Source: JAJCZB01 sp964350195 (lineage in GTDB: Bacteria; Babelota; Babeliae; Babelales; Vermiphilaceae). From it: 64,000 nt of DNA. This document shows, piece after piece, positions 53,350-61,482 of the stretch. The first letter of the stretch is position 1, and each line of letters begins with the position of its first letter. The stretch covers positions 1-64,000 of the forward strand of contig CAYGJB010000002.1 of NCBI GenBank assembly GCA_964350195.1, read 5' to 3'. The notes beneath the pieces were generated by a model. The model was not told where the DNA came from and searched no databases. It saw only the letters and a list, made by a program, of their open reading frames with translations. The position numbers were made by a program, and so were the translations under genes.

Positions 53350-54072
53350 CTATAGGGAAAAAATCGATGAACGATTTGAGTCGATTGGCAAATAAGGCAT
53401 AACAAAAGCACCAACCGCTTCCACATGCTTTTCCTGCTCTGCGCGATTGTCTTCGAACTCAGCATCACAATCAAGAATCAAAACGGGAACATCTTTTAAA
53501 ATCGGCGCAACTCCCTCTTTCTCAACAAGCCACCTTTCATGCTTTTCATGAACACGCGTAATATAATCAAGAGAAACCTGGGCTTCTTCGTGACGATTTC
53601 TCTTTTTCAAGCGATCATAGCAAATGGTTGGTTTGGTTCGAAGATAAATAAATCCATCAGGCTGCGCCATATACGATTCAACAAGCCAGGTAAACCATTC
53701 TTTGTATATTTTCCATTCAAGAGCGTTCATATACCCAAGCTCATAGCAGTTATAGGCAAAACAATAACGATCAGAAAATACCGATCGTTCAAGCAGTTGT
53801 ACCAAATAGGGATTAATACGAGCGTGAGCTTGCTGATTCATTATCCTACTCACGAATGCATAGGACTGAAAGCTATAGGCCCAACGCTTGGGATCTTTAT
53901 AAAATTGATCTAAAAGGTTGTGTCCGCCTCCCACATCCTGCCATTGCTCATGGGGTTCCAGCACCACTTGAATATTGAGATACTGTTTAAGCATCTTCAA
54001 AAAAGTGGACTTTCCGGCACCAATATTGCCTTCAATAATAAAATGACGTTGCTTTTCTGGCTCTTTTATCAT
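53350..54072 (-). CDS. Deoxynucleoside kinase
   Basis: 240 aa. The P-loop GNIGAGKS (residues 15-22), the DRS-type motif ERSVFSDR, IYLRTKPTICYDRLKKRNRHEEAQVSLDYI with the LID arginines, and the C-terminal DCDAEFEDN match the dGK/dCK/TK2 family. It phosphorylates deoxynucleosides for DNA synthesis in the cytoplasm, so it salvages host nucleosides. The family is common in eukaryotes and some bacteria (dAK/dGK). Gene stands alone. Confidence 0.9.
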   Translation of the reverse strand: MIKEPEKQRHFIIEGNIGAGKSTFLKMLKQYLNIQVVLEPHEQWQDVGGGHNLLDQFYKDPKRWAYSFQSYAFVSRIMNQQAHARINPYLVQLLERSVFSDRYCFAYNCYELGYMNALEWKIYKEWFTWLVESYMAQPDGFIYLRTKPTICYDRLKKRNRHEEAQVSLDYITRVHEKHERWLVEKEGVAPILKDVPVLILDCDAEFEDNRAEQEKHVEAVGAFVMPYLPIDSNRSSIFSL

Positions 54073-54161
54073 AATAGTCCTTTTAGCGCTGAGTAAATAA
54101 CGACATTCATATTACTAAAATCCCCGCATTTGGCAAAAAAGAAGCTCTTTAAATCACCTCT

Positions 54162-54190
54162 TTGTCATCATCGTTAAAAAAAAGTACACT
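54162..54190 (+). promoter_or_regulatory. Putative sigma-70 promoter
   Basis: TTGTCA (54162-54167), a 17-base spacer and TACACT (54185-54190), 71 bases before the ATG at 54261. Confidence 0.5.
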
Positions 54191-54260
54191 GCAATCTAAG
54201 ATATGGAGCATATGGAGCTATTCAACTTAATAACTATGATAGAAAATTAGAGTTTGAATC

Positions 54261-55991
54261 ATGAAAAAAAATATTTTTGTACGACTTTTATTTTTGCTAT
54301 GCGCAGGGTTTATTATGTTTTCTTCTCCACTGCGTAGCAAAGATGGCAGGTTTGTAGATACGATTGAAGATAATTTTGAAGAGGATATGTTACTTGGCAG
54401 TTACTTGGATGAAACCCCATTCGACAACAGCTCTACGCGAGCTACTATACCAGCATTTGATATCATAACTCTCATTAAAGATGCGGGCGGATTTACCGTT
54501 CTCGATGAAGAACTTTATTTACGCACTAATCCTTTTGTAAAAAGAAGCATTTTAGATCTCCCTCTTTGGGAGATGCATTCCTATCAAGAACCAGAACAGT
54601 GGATCTGTGGTGGTCAACTTTTTTGGAACTATATGAATAGAAGTGTGTTCACCTGCAAAAGCAGCAATATTAATAGCTATCTCGATCTTGATAAAATCAC
54701 CCTATTTAGCAAACTCGATACTATATCGGCCAAGATTAAAGAGAGCATTCCTGATGCAGGTCAAATTAGCGATCTTCTTGACTCTACGATGTTTGGAAAG
54801 ACGCTGAAACTCTTTAGCAATTTTACCGTAGAACAACGCAGAATTGGTATTATGCTTCATGCATGGCGCCAATGGAAACGAGCTGAAGTTCGTATGCTTT
54901 GGCCCTTTTATTACATTGAACGCAACCATTTTGCGACTCCAAGCGAAAAAGCTGCTATAGAAAATGATTTTGGTGCTTTTACACCTGATGAGTTCAAGTC
55001 ATTTAGTAAAAATCATGGCGCATCCGACAAACTTGGCTTTGGTGATTTTAGGTTTGAAGCAGACTATGCTGCCTTTCGATCTGATACCTTTGCTTTGCGT
55101 ATTGGAGGATTTTTAACTTTGCCGATCGCGTTTACCGTCATAAAAGATATCAACGGATCATCCTTTAGCAATAATTTAGCACAGCCAACCTTTAGTCTCC
55201 AAGACGCTTTTGATATTATTTTTAAAGATGGCGATTTGACCAATCCCACCGTAAGCGCAAACGAACAGGAAGCAATGAGGCTGCTTTTAATTGGCAATAT
55301 TTGTAAAAATAAAAATGGTTTTCTCTTAGGAGCGCTCGACCGATTAAACGCAATATTGCTTGATACGGAGCTTGGTAATCATCGGCATCTAGGGCTCGGC
55401 TTCATAATGCGCTCACGCACGTCGCTACGTGCATTACTCGATGAGTTTGAATGGTCCGACAATATATCATGGAATAATCGCCTTTCAGTTGAATATCTCA
55501 CACCAGCAAACGAAACCCGCTTTTATGCACGACGCATACCAGCAAAATCTTTTGATGATCTTGATACAGAAAGTACCGATCCTGCTGTACAAGAAGCTAC
55601 TGTTGCATTTCTTGACAAAGCGCTTGTTGATAAATTTTATCCCTATGCAATTAAAACACAGGTACATCCTGGCGTAATTTTTAGATGGTTTAGCAGGTGG
55701 TGTATCACCGGAGAAATATGGGATATTACGATCGGATCAGATTTTTGGTTACAACGAGATGAAACATTAAAAAACTTAAATTGCGTTGACTCTGATTTAT
55801 TACCAGAACTTGATATTAAACATGCGAAAAAAGGAATGGCGTACCAATTTAAATCAGTAGCTGGCCTTGGGCTTAAATTCATTCGGCCTGACTATGCTCT
55901 TTTCTTTAGCATTAATGCTGAAGGAACTAGCTGGAATAAAGGCATCGGAGATGATTGGGCTGTATCGCTCAATCTAGAAGCAAATTTTTAA
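54261..55991 (+). CDS. Large outer-membrane-type protein
   Basis: 576 aa. A signal peptide (FVRLLFLLCAGFIMFSSPL) is followed by an acidic N-terminal region and a long alternating pattern. The end (ISINAEGTSWNKGIGDDWAVSLNLEANF) closes with the terminal aromatic of barrel proteins. A helical stretch (SKLDTISAKIKESIPDAGQISDLLDS) precedes the barrel part. No family recognised. The start lacks a strong binding site. A 258-aa exported gene follows 22 bases on. Confidence 0.68.
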   Translation: MKKNIFVRLLFLLCAGFIMFSSPLRSKDGRFVDTIEDNFEEDMLLGSYLDETPFDNSSTRATIPAFDIITLIKDAGGFTVLDEELYLRTNPFVKRSILDLPLWEMHSYQEPEQWICGGQLFWNYMNRSVFTCKSSNINSYLDLDKITLFSKLDTISAKIKESIPDAGQISDLLDSTMFGKTLKLFSNFTVEQRRIGIMLHAWRQWKRAEVRMLWPFYYIERNHFATPSEKAAIENDFGAFTPDEFKSFSKNHGASDKLGFGDFRFEADYAAFRSDTFALRIGGFLTLPIAFTVIKDINGSSFSNNLAQPTFSLQDAFDIIFKDGDLTNPTVSANEQEAMRLLLIGNICKNKNGFLLGALDRLNAILLDTELGNHRHLGLGFIMRSRTSLRALLDEFEWSDNISWNNRLSVEYLTPANETRFYARRIPAKSFDDLDTESTDPAVQEATVAFLDKALVDKFYPYAIKTQVHPGVIFRWFSRWCITGEIWDITIGSDFWLQRDETLKNLNCVDSDLLPELDIKHAKKGMAYQFKSVAGLGLKFIRPDYALFFSINAEGTSWNKGIGDDWAVSLNLEANF

Positions 55992-56013
55992 TTAAAGATA
56001 TAAAGGTATTAAT

Positions 56014-56790
56014 ATGAAACAAGTAAAAATATTTGCACTGGCTCTCTTATTATCCTTTCCTTCTATCTCATTTTGCCACAGCTTGAAAGGACCTTTTTTA
56101 CCTATTTTCAATAAGTATCTTATTGACACAATAGATGGCTCTAAGGTTGACGGAGAAACCGTCGGTAAAATAAAAAAATATCAAATGGATATGAGAAACA
56201 TTTTATGTGGTAAGCTACAGCAAAATAAAACACATCTCGGTCAATATCTTTATGGCGATGCTAAATACTCTTTAAGCGAACTTGCACGAATAGAAGAAGA
56301 AGAAGGAACTAGTTCAACTTTTGCGACCCTACTCAAAAAAATGAGATCTGATTTTGAGAAAATTTCTGAGCCATTTCGTGCTATCGTAAAAACTGTAACG
56401 GTAAAAGCCGCTATGGAGGTGCTTATAAAAGAATCTTGCGCCCTGCGCGGTAGGGAAGAAGGGGATTGTCTTCTTTTGGAATGGGCAAAACCAGGAAACA
56501 AAGACGAACATAAACTTTTTGATCATCACATCCAAAACATCGCTATTTTTGAGACTTTCCTTATTGATCTTAACAACTTTTTGCACGATCTCATTGAAAG
56601 CTGCCCGAAAGCACAAGCTCAGTTTTTTGATCGGCTTGAAAAGTACAAAATAGTACGCAGCCTTTTGCCAGAAACGGGCATTGATACAAAAAAAGAAGGG
56701 GAAGCTTTAAAAAAGATCTATCTTCATTTGAATAGCATGAAAATAGAAGAAATCACCCTAAACAAGATTAAAGAAATTTTAAAATCATAG
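56014..56790 (+). CDS. Exported helical protein, unknown
   Basis: 258 aa. The signal peptide (FALALLLSFPSISFCHS) is followed by an all-helical, lysine-rich domain (LARIEEEEGTSSTFATLLKKMRSDFEKISEPFRAIV) with three Cys (C-A-L-R-G, DCLLLEW, SCPKAQ). AAAGGT lies before the ATG. Placed between a barrel gene and the RecD-like helicase and close to both. No family recognised. Confidence 0.6.
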   Translation: MKQVKIFALALLLSFPSISFCHSLKGPFLPIFNKYLIDTIDGSKVDGETVGKIKKYQMDMRNILCGKLQQNKTHLGQYLYGDAKYSLSELARIEEEEGTSSTFATLLKKMRSDFEKISEPFRAIVKTVTVKAAMEVLIKESCALRGREEGDCLLLEWAKPGNKDEHKLFDHHIQNIAIFETFLIDLNNFLHDLIESCPKAQAQFFDRLEKYKIVRSLLPETGIDTKKEGEALKKIYLHLNSMKIEEITLNKIKEILKS

Positions 56791-56799
56791 TAAGGGGTT

Positions 56800-58965
56800 A
56801 TGCCTGAACAAGAACAGCTAAGTGGGGTTGTTGACCGCATCATTTTTCACAATGAAGAAAATGGCTTTACCATTTTCGTGGTAAACACCTCACGATCACA
56901 TTCAGCACTCATCAAGGGACATATTCCCTCAATCCATGCCGGAGAACAAATAGAAGTTACTGGTTCATGGATTATGCACCCAAAGTTTGGCAAACAGTTT
57001 GAAGCGCAAAACTGCAAAATTTCTTTACCTACAACTACTGTAGGTATTCAAAAGTATTTAGCATCCGGCATGATTAAAGGGATTGGCCCTGTCTATGCAA
57101 AAAAGCTGGTAAAAAAGTTTGGCGATCAGGTTCTTGATATTATTGATAAAACTCCATATCGACTTCATGAAGTACCTGGTATAGGACCCAAGCGAGTGGA
57201 TAAAATCATCGAAGCATGGCAAGACCAAAAAGAGATATCGCATATTATGGTCTTCCTGCAAGAGAAAAACATCTCTCCCACGTATGCCACTAAAATTTAT
57301 AAAAAATATGGCATGCAATCGATCTCTGTATTACAAGAAAACCCCTATCGACTTGCAGATGATATTTGGGGAATTGGTTTTAAAATTGCCGATCAAATCG
57401 CTCAAAATATGGGGTGCGCCGTAGACTCCGCCAAAAGAATTCGTTCCGGAATTCTTTATGCTTTGTCTCAAGCAATAGGATCAGGACATCTCTATGCTGA
57501 GCTTGAGGAGCTTAAACAAAAAGCTATCAAACTGCTGGAACTTGAAGAGCTCGCTGATATCGCCCACAAGCTCAAATTAGCTTTGCATGATTTATATAAC
57601 AGCGATCGCATTGCCCTTCTCTCTCACGAAGAAAAACATTTTATCAGCCTTTCTTCCCATTATCATACAGAGCGAGGAGTGGCATCTCGCATAAAGCAGC
57701 TACTAGACCACAAGGGCCTTTCTTCTTTTGATTTAGATGCAATTTATGCCTCATTACGCATAAGCCAAGATATTGAACTTAATGACGATCAGCAGCGAGG
57801 AATTATCACTTGCCTACAACAAAAAATTACAATCATCACTGGCGGTCCTGGGACCGGTAAAACAACATTGATTAAAAAATTACTCGGTATCTTAGACAAA
57901 GAGAAAGTGCGCTATAAGCTCGCAGCTCCTACCGGCCGCGCTGCAAAGCGTATCACGGAAAGCACTGGCCATAATGCCACCACGATTCATCGCTTGCTGG
58001 AATTTGATGTAAGCACAATGCAATTCAAGCACAATGATCGTAATGCACTAGACCTTGATCTATTGGTAATAGATGAGGCCTCAATGCTTGATATTTTTTT
58101 GATGCACTCAGTCTTAAAAGCGATACCGTACAATGCGCATCTTATACTTATTGGAGACATTGATCAGCTTCCTTCTGTAGGTGCTGGCAATGTATTGCAT
58201 GATTTGATCGTGAGCAAAATAATTCCCACGATTCAACTCACGCATATTTTTAGACAGGCAGAGAATAGCCTTATCATTCAAAATGCTCACCGCATAAATA
58301 GAGGAGAATTTCCTACCTTTTCTCTTGAAAACAGTAAGCGTGATTTCATTTATATCAAAGAAGAAGATCCCACCAATGTTCCAGCTCTTTTAGAACGTAT
58401 TTATAGAAAAGTAGGTAATCCTAAAAATTCAATCGTCCTCGTGCCGATGAATCGTGGCGCTGTTGGCACCGTAGCAATCAACCATGTATTGCAAAAATTT
58501 CTTAATGGCTCCGAAACGGAAAAACAGCTTACATTTGGTGGTACTCTATTTAAAATTGGTGATGCTGTGATGCAAATTCGCAACAACTATGACAAGAATG
58601 TATTCAATGGGGACATTGGCACTATTGAAGATATCAATCTACAAGATCGATCACTCATGATCCGCTATTCAAATCTGCTCGTTGAGTATGAATCAACAGA
58701 ATTTGATGAGCTTGTTCTTGCGTACGCTATTTCAATTCATAAAAGCCAGGGCTCTGAATTTGATACCGTTATTATTCCGATTTTTATGCAACACTTTACT
58801 CTTTTACAGCGTAATTTGATCTATACTGCCGTTACTCGTGCAAAACATTTATGTATTTTGATTGGCCAACCAAAAGCAATTGCCATGGGAATCAAAAATA
58901 ATAAAAGTATGGCACGTACCACTTTTCTTTCTCAGTTTTTAACAAGCGATTTAAAATGCAGATAA
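56800..58965 (+). CDS. recD2: RecD2-like DNA helicase (superfamily 1B)
   Basis: 721 aa. AAGGGG precedes the ATG. The N-terminal OB-like part (LSGVVDRIIFHNEENGFTIFVV) and helix-hairpin-helix regions (EVPGIGPKRVDKI, GIGFKIADQIA) are typical of RecD2. The motor has Walker A GGPGTGKTT at about 348, DEASMLD, GDIDQLPSVGAG and the C-terminal AISIHKSQGSEF and YTAVTRAK. It unwinds DNA 5'-3' in repair. No RecB/RecC nearby, as expected for RecD2. Confidence 0.95.
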   Translation: MPEQEQLSGVVDRIIFHNEENGFTIFVVNTSRSHSALIKGHIPSIHAGEQIEVTGSWIMHPKFGKQFEAQNCKISLPTTTVGIQKYLASGMIKGIGPVYAKKLVKKFGDQVLDIIDKTPYRLHEVPGIGPKRVDKIIEAWQDQKEISHIMVFLQEKNISPTYATKIYKKYGMQSISVLQENPYRLADDIWGIGFKIADQIAQNMGCAVDSAKRIRSGILYALSQAIGSGHLYAELEELKQKAIKLLELEELADIAHKLKLALHDLYNSDRIALLSHEEKHFISLSSHYHTERGVASRIKQLLDHKGLSSFDLDAIYASLRISQDIELNDDQQRGIITCLQQKITIITGGPGTGKTTLIKKLLGILDKEKVRYKLAAPTGRAAKRITESTGHNATTIHRLLEFDVSTMQFKHNDRNALDLDLLVIDEASMLDIFLMHSVLKAIPYNAHLILIGDIDQLPSVGAGNVLHDLIVSKIIPTIQLTHIFRQAENSLIIQNAHRINRGEFPTFSLENSKRDFIYIKEEDPTNVPALLERIYRKVGNPKNSIVLVPMNRGAVGTVAINHVLQKFLNGSETEKQLTFGGTLFKIGDAVMQIRNNYDKNVFNGDIGTIEDINLQDRSLMIRYSNLLVEYESTEFDELVLAYAISIHKSQGSEFDTVIIPIFMQHFTLLQRNLIYTAVTRAKHLCILIGQPKAIAMGIKNNKSMARTTFLSQFLTSDLKCR

Positions 58966-59597
58966 AGCAAACTACAATCATTGTGGCGCTTTTACTGAAT
59001 TACATTGTTCAAGCAAAAAACTTAACTATCATGCTTGATCCAGCAGGCGATGCCAAGCAAACTGGCAGAGTAATTGAAGATAGCTTTGAGCGGGCAATAA
59101 CATACGATATTGCTGGTGCATTGAAAGAAGCATTAGAAAAGGAAAAAATTATTAACTGTATTCTCACGCGATCTCCCGGAGAAACAGTGGGATCATTACA
59201 AAATGCACATTTTGCCAATCGATTACCTATAGATCTATATATACGTATCCAATGCTGCCAGGCCACTCATGAAAAGCACTCACTCTATTTGTACTTTCTA
59301 TCTTATAACGAACAGCTTCCTGTAAAATCAAACCCCTTTAATCTGATACCTTTTGATAAAGCACATCTTACTTCTCTTGATCAATCAAAAAAAATAAGTA
59401 CTGCCCTTGCTAACTATATCCATCACCAGCATCCTCACATTCTCCTGCTGCATGGCCCTTTTGGCGTTCCTTGCACCCCACTTATGGGAATAGCTGCACC
59501 CGCTTTATGTATTGAATTTTCTATTTCAAAAAATGATAACTGGCGCCCTTCAATCATTCCGCTTGCCAAATCTGTTGAAAAATCTTTAGCATCATGA
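58956..59597 (+). CDS. Exported amidase_3-like protein with lost active-site residues
   Basis: 213 aa, overlapping the helicase by ten bases. Signal peptide (TTIIVALLLNYIVQA). The body follows the N-acetylmuramoyl-L-alanine amidase pattern: LTIMLDPAGDAKQTGRVI, FERAITYDIAGAL, LTRSPGE, LYIRIQ. But the usual Zn-binding GH after LDP is AGD and the SIHAN-type second His is RIQC. The catalytic Glu may remain (F-E-R). It is probably an inactive or altered peptidoglycan-binding relative. It is coupled to the next gene by a four-base overlap. Confidence 0.6.
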   Translation: MQIKQTTIIVALLLNYIVQAKNLTIMLDPAGDAKQTGRVIEDSFERAITYDIAGALKEALEKEKIINCILTRSPGETVGSLQNAHFANRLPIDLYIRIQCCQATHEKHSLYLYFLSYNEQLPVKSNPFNLIPFDKAHLTSLDQSKKISTALANYIHHQHPHILLLHGPFGVPCTPLMGIAAPALCIEFSISKNDNWRPSIIPLAKSVEKSLAS

Positions 59598-60139
59598 AAT
59601 CTATAACAGTAACTATTACAAGCGGTGCTGCATGTTTGTTTGGAGCATTTTTTTATCTATGGCTACATGAGTGGATTGTTATCCACCGGCCACAGCATGC
59701 AACATCTGTACGGAAAATATCCTCTCAAAAAAAGAACGTTTTACTCCATTATTGGAAAAACAATAGCTGGTACAAAGAATCCGATGAAATTATGTGGCCA
59801 TCACAAAGCTGCTTGGCTGTACAACAACTGATAAATCGCTGGCTTCATCTACTAGAAGAAAGCGAGCTTATTGCCAAACATGTGGGAGTTGAATCAGTTG
59901 CACAAGCCCCCAACCATCAAACTCTTTATATTTCTTTTGATCGATATCCTCTATCAAAAGAGTGGTCGATGTTTCGTAAATGGATGTTTATCGAAGGTCT
60001 TTTAAAAACAATACGAGAACAAAGCCCCTCTTTCCGTGAAATTCTCTTTCTTATTCGCCATCAGCCTATGCATGATATCCATCTTGATTTTAGCCACCCG
60101 TGGCACATTTCTGGCTATCTTGAACGCCCATTGCAATAA
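59594..60139 (+). CDS. Anchored small protein, possibly GerMN-like
   Basis: 181 aa. One N-terminal membrane helix (SGAACLFGAFFYLWLHEWIVI). The rest has a beta-alpha order (VLLHYWKNNS...; LAVQQLINRWLHLLEES; TLYISFDRYPLS; EGLLKTIREQSPSFREILFLI) that loosely fits the GerMN fold. It overlaps the amidase-like gene by four bases, and GerMN and amidase genes are often neighbours. The fit is weak. Confidence 0.45.
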   Translation: MKSITVTITSGAACLFGAFFYLWLHEWIVIHRPQHATSVRKISSQKKNVLLHYWKNNSWYKESDEIMWPSQSCLAVQQLINRWLHLLEESELIAKHVGVESVAQAPNHQTLYISFDRYPLSKEWSMFRKWMFIEGLLKTIREQSPSFREILFLIRHQPMHDIHLDFSHPWHISGYLERPLQ

Positions 60140-60201
60140 ATAATGCAAGCGATACACTAAACAAAAAGTAATCAATAGCGTACGAAAAAAAGGATATTTT
60201 A

Positions 60202-61482
60202 ATGAAGCGAGTTACAATAGCCCTATTACTTTTGGGCTCTCTTTTTTTTATGAAAGCAGCCAATGAAATTGAAGAATTAAAGCCTATTTCTGCGCGCTGG
60301 CCAATTAAAATGGGTGGTTATATAAAAAATGAATCATTCTGGGATACAAGACAAGTGGAGGGAGCTCGTGAAGATCAAACACTTCTTTATCCTAAAAAAA
60401 TAGAGCTTGATGCTAACTGCAACGATTTAAACAGCCAAGGCCAATGGACGATGGTAGCACTGCAAACTCGTATGCGCTGGGAGATTGATGGCCCAAAAGT
60501 AAAAAATGCAAATAGCTCAGGAACTATTGAATATGATTTTTTTGGTAGAGCAGGCATAGGAAATATTTTTCGTATGCGCCATGCATATATGATGCTTACA
60601 TGGGAAAAGGTTCAAATGCTTATGGGGCAAGCATATCATCCATTGTATGTAATCGGGGTTGATCCTCGTACAATTTCATTCAATACAGGAATCCCCCTTG
60701 ATACCTTCTCGCGTAATCCTCAATTTAGAATAGCGTATAAACCCGAAAAGCATTTTGAGCTAACATTCTGTGGATCGGCAGAGCTTGATTTCCCTACAGA
60801 TGGTCCCATTGGCAAAAGCACTACCTATTTGAGAGATAGCGTAACTCCCATGCTCGATTTTCGTTTGGACACTTATTGGGGCGAGCATAGAGCAGGATTA
60901 GGCATTGATTATAAGCGCATCAGACCCCGTCTTAAAACAGATACTGGTCTAAAAACAAATGAAACATTGAATAGCGCGATTGCTATCGCATATACCAAAT
61001 TGAAGTGGGACTCGTTCAATACTCGCTTTAAATTCATTTTCTATCAAAACGCTACTGATCAAAACATGATAGGTGGTTATGCGGTAAAAACGGTAGATCC
61101 AGATAGCGATAAACGAGAGTATGCCAATCTTAATGGTATCGCGTTTTGGAACGATACCGATATCACCTACAGCAAATCTATTATTCCTGGATGGTTTATC
61201 GGTATTGCCAAAAACCTTGGTGCGCGAACCACTATCTTACAAAATGTAATTGATACTGGTGGAAATATTACTGATAGAAGAATTTATGGTGATGGAACCG
61301 ATTTAAATTATCTTTTTCGAGTAGCCCCTCGTATTTTATGGAAAATTAATAATTTCACTTTTGCTGCCGAAGTTGAATACACTCGAGCTGCTTATGGCAC
61401 AATTAATTGCGATGGAGAGGTTATTGATACCGATCCGGTGGGAGTAACTCGTGTTTTAGCTAGTGTGTTTTACCACTTTTAA
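60202..61482 (+). CDS. Porin-like outer-membrane protein
   Basis: 426 aa. AAAGGATATTTTA precedes the ATG. Signal peptide (IALLLLGSLFFMKA). The body begins with KMGGYIKNESFWDTRQV, typical of porins, and has alternating strands (TMVALQTRMRWEI; RMRHAYMMLTW; FRIAYKPEKHFELTFCG). It ends with VLASVFYHF. Substrate unknown. Its 3' end overlaps the convergent PBP gene by 23 bases. Confidence 0.75.
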   Translation: MKRVTIALLLLGSLFFMKAANEIEELKPISARWPIKMGGYIKNESFWDTRQVEGAREDQTLLYPKKIELDANCNDLNSQGQWTMVALQTRMRWEIDGPKVKNANSSGTIEYDFFGRAGIGNIFRMRHAYMMLTWEKVQMLMGQAYHPLYVIGVDPRTISFNTGIPLDTFSRNPQFRIAYKPEKHFELTFCGSAELDFPTDGPIGKSTTYLRDSVTPMLDFRLDTYWGEHRAGLGIDYKRIRPRLKTDTGLKTNETLNSAIAIAYTKLKWDSFNTRFKFIFYQNATDQNMIGGYAVKTVDPDSDKREYANLNGIAFWNDTDITYSKSIIPGWFIGIAKNLGARTTILQNVIDTGGNITDRRIYGDGTDLNYLFRVAPRILWKINNFTFAAEVEYTRAAYGTINCDGEVIDTDPVGVTRVLASVFYHF

